A DNA stretch of 10,412 bases, taken from positions 1-10,412 of the forward strand of contig CAILAQ010000654.1 of the NCBI GenBank assembly GCA_903832165.1, read 5' to 3'. The stretch is from an uncultured Bacteroidota bacterium (GTDB lineage Bacteria; Bacteroidota; Bacteroidia; Bacteroidales; UBA12481). Under the pieces are notes generated by a model. That model was not told the DNA's origin. It searched no databases and worked only from the letters and a program-made list of their open reading frames with translations. Position numbers and translations under genes: made by a program. Positions 6,774-10,412 of this stretch are shown in pieces; the first letter of the stretch is position 1; each line of letters begins with the position of its first letter.

Positions 6774-7416
6774 TATACGGTGTGGTGAAATAGAATGCTG
6801 AACCTTTCCTGGATTCACTTTTAACCCATATTGACCCACCGAGCATTTCAGCATAGGCCTTGCTGATTGCTAAGCCCAAACCGGCACCTTCGTATTTGCG
6901 GTTAAGCGACTCGTTTCCTTGCCTGAGCCTTTCGAAAATCATTTGCTGTTGCCCCGGGCTGATGCCCATTCCGGTATCTTTCACAAAAAATTCCAGCAGA
7001 GATGGATAACTATCCGTCTCAACGATGTTATATCCAATTTCGATGGAGCCCTTATGAGTGAATTTAATGGCGCTTTTATGCTTCATTCTGATTTCGCATT
7101 CGTAAAAGTCGGATTCGCCGTTGAAGTGCTTATTTAATAACTCGGTGGATGCGCTGAAATCATCGGGGTGGGAAAATTTCTTCCATGTTTTGATGCTCAC
7201 CGGCGACAGATCTTCTAGCGTGTACCCGATTATTTCCGCCCACCGTTCGTTGTAGATGGTTTCCCCGGTTTGAACATTCCATTCCCAGGTTCCGACATAA
7301 GTCCCATTCAGTATATCATAAAGCCTTCGCCTTTCATTTGCCAGAGCCTCCTCTGCCTGTTTACGTTCGGTTATATCTGCATTAAAACCATACCATGTTA
7401 CACTGCCATCTGCCAA
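6739..7416 (-). pseudogene. Kinase remnant, last piece: end of second PAS, third PAS fused to a HATPase fragment
   Basis: The longest open piece has 225 residues from a TTG at 7416, although homology extends upstream to about 7462. It contains the PAS end ADGSVTWYGFNADITERKQA, then a third PAS (GTWEWNVQTGETIYNERWAE, IIGYTLEDL, HPDDF). At CEIRMKHK the sequence passes directly into AIKFTHKGSIEIGY of the HATPase domain, skipping the PAS end, HisKA and the first part of the N box. ATP-lid motifs remain: DTGMGIS, IFERLRQ, and GAGLGLAISKAYAEMLGG. The piece could still be translated, and an ATP-binding fragment fused to a truncated PAS is conceivable, but no usual phosphoacceptor histidine domain is present. 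The gene ends within the 3' end of the decarboxylase homologue. Confidence 0.75.
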
Positions 7417-7670
7417 TTTTTCGGGTGACGATTTGGAATATATCCATTGGATTTCCTTTCCGGGAGAATCACACGGCTAATTGGTGTAAAATCCTCAAGT
7501 ACATCTTCAGGTGAGCAGCCGAAAATATTTCTGAACTGGATGTCCTTTTCACGAATCTTCTCTTCCGTCTGTTTGCTTTTGGTGAGGTTCCGTTGGAAAC
7601 ATTGGATTAAAGACTCGCCGCCATGAGAAATAAGGTTCGCTGAAACTTCGAGTGGTAAGATATGACCATT
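7398..7670 (-). pseudogene. Kinase remnant, middle piece: end of first PAS and truncated second PAS
   Basis: This frame has no start codon of its own and is recognised by content. It begins with NGHILPLEVSANLISHGGES, the usual end of a PAS domain, then QCFQRNLTKSKQTEEKIREK, a degenerate form of the DITERKxAEE linker. At about 7531 it jumps from DIQFR straight to NIFGCSPEDVLEDFTPISRV, losing the first part of the second PAS. At about 7462 the true sequence passes to a third frame (GKEIQWIYSKSSPEKLADGS), while this frame runs on to a stop at 7398-7400. Confidence 0.7.
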
Positions 7671-7918
7671 CTAGCGGTTTCAGGGGTGTCCAGATCCTTT
7701 AAACTCATTCCCGACATCTCTTCGACGGAGTATCCGTGCATCCGGGCAAAAGACTCATTAACCTCCACCAGCTTGCCTTGGGTGGTCATAAAGAAAATCC
7801 CTTCCCCGGCCATAAAAAAAAGAGACATATACCGATTTTCGCTTTCCTTTAAAGCGGCTTTTACCTGTTCCAATTCGGTAATTCTGCTACCGGAAAGTTC
7901 GTTAGCTTCCATGGCCAT
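7607..7918 (-). pseudogene. Kinase remnant, first piece: N-terminus and first PAS domain up to the first frame break
   Basis: This frame gives 103 residues. A coiled-coil-like start (ITELEQVKAALKESENRY) leads into a PAS domain with the characteristic AGEGIFFMTTQGKLVEVNES and FARMHGYSVEEMSGMSLKD. It is normal up to LDTPETARM. After about 7667 this frame yields unrelated residues and stops at 7607, while the proper PAS end continues in another frame, so the last roughly 20 residues of this reading are not genuine protein. Confidence 0.75.
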
Positions 7919-7974
7919 GTCTGACTAAAGGATATGCACTAAAATTATTATGAGCTTTCTTCTTGATTCGGATT

Positions 7975-7982
7975 CAAAATTA
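7975..7982 (-). promoter_or_regulatory. Possible -7 element (TAATTTTG) upstream of the kinase remnant
   Basis: On the minus strand TAATTTTG is a full match to TAnnTTTG, 56 bases before the ATG at 7918, in the 135-base gap after the 209-residue protein. No convincing TTTG was found at the expected distance upstream. No intrinsic terminator is evident in this gap, so read-through from the upstream unit is also possible. Confidence 0.3.
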
Positions 7983-8053
7983 GCAAGTGTATTCAATTAG
8001 CATTGGAAAAGGAGTATTATTCAGAAGCTGTCTGTAATATCGATTTAAGGATG

Positions 8054-8683
8054 TCAGCTCTTCTTTAATCGTTTGCGATAAAACAGGGAGCCTGATCCGA
8101 TGATCAGCAAAACACCTGCAAAAACGGAGTAGAGTGATTTATTTGCGCCCGGAGTGGGGCAGGTATAAGTAAACACGGCCTTCCCGAATGAATCTGATTC
8201 CACTTTGATATCTTTCGATCCTTTGGGAAAAATGATTTTACTGGTTTCCTGCATTAGCATTCCGCCCTGGTCATAGGTGGAAGACATCATATAAACACCT
8301 TCGGAAACCTGGGTGACATCCGGATTTCTGGAGTCCATTTCGATGATGCGCCTGTCTTTGTTTTTGAATTTTGCCACGCCGAGAGCCTTGAATTTCAGGG
8401 TGTAAATTCTTTCCATTGATTCTTCCGAGTAGTTGAAGTCGGTAAGGAAATAGGTGGGCAGCGACCGTTCCATCTGTCTTTTAAGAATAGCCACATTATT
8501 GCCGATTTTCTGTTTGAAAATATCCCATTGGGCGGCATTGAGCTTTGTGCTCACCTCCATATTGCTGTTTCCATATCCATCGAGTCGGAAAATGATATTA
8601 ACCTTTAAGGGATTGATTGCCTGCTGTGCCGTGATCGTCAGAAACGGCAAGCTCAATATAATCAGTATGATATATTTTTTCAT
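8054..8683 (-). CDS. Exported protein with C-terminal membrane anchor, family not recognised
   Basis: The product has 209 residues. I do not recognise the family. A signal peptide is clear (MKKYIILIILSLPFLTITAQ, cleavage near 20). The mature region (about 21-180) alternates beta-like segments with a helical stretch (AAQWDIFKQKIGNNVAILKR) and contains a single Cys (175). The C-terminus has three parts: a CPTPG segment (175-179), a hydrophobic segment of about 19 residues (184-202, SLYSVFAGVLLIIGSGSLF), and a basic tail RKRLKK (203-208). This gives a protein whose main domain faces the periplasm and is held by one C-terminal membrane helix. The layout also resembles the tripartite tails of sorted proteins, but no known sorting motif is identified. 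Translation starts 11 bases after the stop codon of the transglutaminase-like gene, so the two are almost certainly co-transcribed. That suggests a shared envelope function. No Shine-Dalgarno sequence is visible. Confidence 0.8.
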   Translation of the reverse strand: MKKYIILIILSLPFLTITAQQAINPLKVNIIFRLDGYGNSNMEVSTKLNAAQWDIFKQKIGNNVAILKRQMERSLPTYFLTDFNYSEESMERIYTLKFKALGVAKFKNKDRRIIEMDSRNPDVTQVSEGVYMMSSTYDQGGMLMQETSKIIFPKGSKDIKVESDSFGKAVFTYTCPTPGANKSLYSVFAGVLLIIGSGSLFYRKRLKKS

Positions 8684-8694
8684 TTGTATGGATT

Positions 8695-10407
8695 TTAATT
8701 AATGGTGGCGAGTATGCTGGCCAGAATCGACTGATAGTCATTGTAATACTGAGAAACTGATCCGGCAACAACAGCGGACACTCCATTTGAACCGGCCCGC
8801 AGGTAAGCTGTCCACCTGGTTGAACCTACCAGGGTGGTGGAAGTTCCGCTGACTATCTGGTACTCATTTGACTGGCCGCCAAACTGGTACTGAAGTTTAA
8901 TCCCGGCAGAGCTGTAAGAATCGTGAAGAAATTGCATAGCTGATTGTGCATCAGCAGCTCCGGCGATTTCATAAATCTCCACATTGGCCATACGGTTTGG
9001 CGAATGAACCAGGCTGACCATAGCCGAAAAGAGCGGATTCGGCTTATTAACGAGTTTCCAGTCGGCTGGATAAGAGAATGATACGCTGCCCTTATATTTC
9101 ATGTCCAGGCCATTCTCTTGTCCGATGCGAACGTTACCATTTCCATTACCATTTCCATTACCATTTCCATTACCGTTTCCATTGCCAGCTCCGTTCCCGT
9201 TGTTATTATTGCGGGCTACATCATTTCTTGGGGGATTTACCACTTGTCCTCCTCCTCCTCCCTGATTAAAGGTTCTGGCAATCTCATCGACCTTTAGTCG
9301 CAGGATCGCGTCGTCCTTTAATTCCATGGGCAAAACACCCTGTGACTGAAGTTCGCCGATATTATGAAGTTTAAATTTCGGATCACCGTTATTAAATGCT
9401 TGCAGAAACTCCTTAAGCTCTTTGTCGCCCTCTGTTAATGCCTCCTGAGCCGATTTTCTGCCGCCCAGTCCTTCCCCCAGGATATCTGTGGCTTCAATGG
9501 CATAATACATTCCGTTAAGCAGGAAGCCCGGATAAGCGTGTCCCGGAATAAGAAAGATTATAGGAGTCAGACCTTCGCAGGCCAGCACGCTGGCGTACAA
9601 CAGTGACAGCTCAATGCAGAGCCCTGTATTGCCGGTGACAACCTCCCTCGGTAACCGAAGGTGCTGAACAAGTGACTTCACATCGTCGAACCCTCCCGGA
9701 ACACCTTTGGTTCCGCTGTATACCATATGGGCATCAAATGTGGCCTGGTAGATTCCCATCAGGAATCGAATTGCCTCATCAGGTTTTTTCGTAACGGAAG
9801 CTTCCTCTCCCTTGAGCACTTTCTCCTGGATTTGCTGAGTGTAATACTTGATGATCGGATCTTCAGGAGTCACAAAACAGGCAAAGAGTTCGCTGTTATC
9901 AAACATGTCCCCGTAACCACTGATCTCCTGCGAGGGAATTGATGTATAAAGGATATCGTTCCTCCCTTTCATCTCGAAAGAGAACTGTTCCTCGCGGTTT
10001 ACCGTTGCGGAAACAAGTCTGATATCGGCCTTTTCCAGGGAGGAGGTGGTTTTTTCTGCAACTCTGTCCTCAAAAGTGGGATAGCAGCATATGGCTGCAG
10101 ACTGGCCCGGATCGAGACGCTTGATTACCTGAATTTCAGTCCATTCAATGTACCGGGGAATTCGATAGGAAACCTTGAGGTCATAGACGGTCTTTTTTCC
10201 TTCGTTGGTAACCAGCATCTTAAAAAGGTAGTACTTGCCTTTCAGGGTGTTGGGATTTGCATAAACCTTGTAGGCACCAGGCATAATTGCCTTGGCATTC
10301 TGAATTTCCAGCTTTATTGCGTCACTCTGGTTTCCGGGGAGAATTGCCAATATTATCAGCGCTAATCCTACGATCAACAAAGCCAGCGGAATGAGCACTT
10401 TTTTCAT
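8695..10407 (-). CDS. Membrane-anchored transglutaminase-like protein with Asn-Gly linker and PsbP-like C-terminal domain
   Basis: The product has 570 residues from the ATG at 10407; any promoter lies beyond the window. Residues 4-24 are an N-terminal membrane helix, probably an uncleaved anchor. Residues about 28-150 are beta-rich (FKMLVTNEGKKTVYDLKVSY), like a CARDB-type sandwich. Residues about 180-310 look like a transglutaminase/papain-like fold: TGLCIELSLLYASVLACEGL with candidate nucleophile Cys264, PGHAYPG with His290, and YYAIEATD, where Glu305 occupies the position usually held by Asp and Asp308 is nearby. In bacteria this fold includes proteases and amidases as well as cross-linking enzymes, so the reaction is unknown. 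Residues about 383-387 are five Gly and about 400-425 are an Asn-Gly repeat linker. Residues about 436-570 (SVSFSYPADWKLVNKP ... GSTRWTAYLRAG) resemble the PsbP/Mog1/DcrB-like fold. The catalytic domain would face the periplasm. The gene precedes the 209-residue protein by 11 bases. Confidence 0.83.
   Translation of the reverse strand: MKKVLIPLALLIVGLALIILAILPGNQSDAIKLEIQNAKAIMPGAYKVYANPNTLKGKYYLFKMLVTNEGKKTVYDLKVSYRIPRYIEWTEIQVIKRLDPGQSAAICCYPTFEDRVAEKTTSSLEKADIRLVSATVNREEQFSFEMKGRNDILYTSIPSQEISGYGDMFDNSELFACFVTPEDPIIKYYTQQIQEKVLKGEEASVTKKPDEAIRFLMGIYQATFDAHMVYSGTKGVPGGFDDVKSLVQHLRLPREVVTGNTGLCIELSLLYASVLACEGLTPIIFLIPGHAYPGFLLNGMYYAIEATDILGEGLGGRKSAQEALTEGDKELKEFLQAFNNGDPKFKLHNIGELQSQGVLPMELKDDAILRLKVDEIARTFNQGGGGGQVVNPPRNDVARNNNNGNGAGNGNGNGNGNGNGNGNGNVRIGQENGLDMKYKGSVSFSYPADWKLVNKPNPLFSAMVSLVHSPNRMANVEIYEIAGAADAQSAMQFLHDSYSSAGIKLQYQFGGQSNEYQIVSGTSTTLVGSTRWTAYLRAGSNGVSAVVAGSVSQYYNDYQSILASILATIN
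9135..9194 (-). repeat. 12-bp minisatellite encoding the Asn-Gly linker
   Basis: On the plus strand TACCATTTCCAT occurs three times perfectly (9135-9170), then once with one mismatch (9171-9182), then degenerates (9183-9194). Each 12-bp unit adds Gly-Asn-Gly-Asn to the linker of the transglutaminase-like protein. Unit gain or loss would keep the frame and only change linker length. Confidence 0.85.
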
Positions 10408-10412
10408 TGCGA

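Larger units (their letters stand above)
6739..7918 (-). pseudogene. Decayed PAS-PAS-PAS sensor histidine kinase with several internal deletions
   Basis: Reading minus-strand from ATG 7918, three successive frames together give a collinear but incomplete sensor kinase: a first PAS, a second PAS, a third PAS, then the C-terminal part of a HATPase domain. The frame breaks at about 7661-7670 and 7458-7466. Protein segments are missing without a frame change at about 7529-7534 and 7069-7078. The dimerisation/phosphoacceptor (HisKA) domain and the start of the HATPase domain are entirely absent, so the intact ancestor sensed a signal and autophosphorylated but this remnant cannot do so by the usual route. 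No signal peptide or membrane segment is seen, so the ancestor was probably cytoplasmic. An in-frame stop just upstream of ATG 7918 argues for a true 5' end there. The gene follows the 209-residue protein on the same strand by 135 bases. An alternative is misassembly that collapsed an intact gene, but several separate losses in the right order look more like genuine decay. Confidence 0.82.

Noticed and set aside
6919..7137. Plus-strand 72-residue open frame
   Set aside because: It lies antisense to the PAS/HATPase remnant, whose motifs are unambiguous.
6739..7918. Simple sequencing indels as the cause of the broken kinase
   Set aside because: One- or two-base errors would restore the full domain after frame correction. 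Here whole domain segments are missing at each junction, including two without a frame change.
7662..7928. Plus-strand 88-residue open frame
   Set aside because: It lies opposite the first PAS domain of the kinase remnant, which has clear family motifs.
9078..9269. Plus-strand open frame rich in alternating His-Phe-His-Tyr
   Set aside because: It is the antisense reading of the Asn-Gly minisatellite and has no homology-like features of its own.
1..10412. Mobile element, phage or integration site
   Set aside because: No transposase, integrase, terminal inverted repeats or tRNA gene was found on either strand.

Overview
The window looks like a piece of a Bacteroidota chromosome of moderate GC content. 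The signs are a good TAnnTTTG/TTTG promoter, mostly absent Shine-Dalgarno sequences, a lipoprotein whose mature N-terminus (C-K-K-D-D) fits the Bacteroidota surface-export signal, an outer-membrane barrel fused to OmpA-like domains, and a multi-PAS sensor kinase of a type common in the phylum. I cannot name a genus. There are no rRNAs, tRNAs, CRISPR arrays, insertion sequences or origins that I can see, and no gap between genes exceeds 150 bases.

Layout. 1-995 (minus): the N-terminal 331 residues of a secreted protein with BNR/Asp-box-like repeats, running off the left edge. 996-1140: a short divergent promoter region. 1141-5441 (plus): a two-gene unit of a surface lipoprotein with one Ig-like domain and eight InlB-type B-repeats, then an outer-membrane protein with a barrel-like N-terminus and two OmpA-like domains, the first apparently unable to bind peptidoglycan. 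A strong intrinsic terminator follows at 5468-5504. 5589-6773 (plus): a homologue of the alanine-racemase-fold (group IV) amino-acid decarboxylases that keeps the cofactor-phosphate motifs but has Met where the PLP lysine belongs and Ile where the catalytic Cys belongs. Its first ~350 bases are far more AT-rich than the rest. 6739-7918 (minus): a decayed PAS-PAS-PAS sensor histidine kinase, converging on and overlapping the decarboxylase homologue by 35 bases, with two frame breaks and two in-frame losses. 8054-10407 (minus): a two-gene unit (11-base spacing), transcribed from the right edge, of a membrane-anchored transglutaminase-like protein with a PsbP-like C-terminus, then a small exported protein with a C-terminal membrane anchor.

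How the genes may work together. Most intact genes act in the envelope or outside the cell. The lipoprotein/OmpA pair is plausibly a surface adhesin or structural protein made with an outer-membrane/peptidoglycan anchor. The transglutaminase-like protein and its small partner are probably co-expressed and lie on the periplasmic side of the membrane. The most unusual item is the decarboxylase-fold protein without its PLP lysine, because it is full-length and otherwise well preserved. No complete new multi-gene system can be demonstrated from this window alone.
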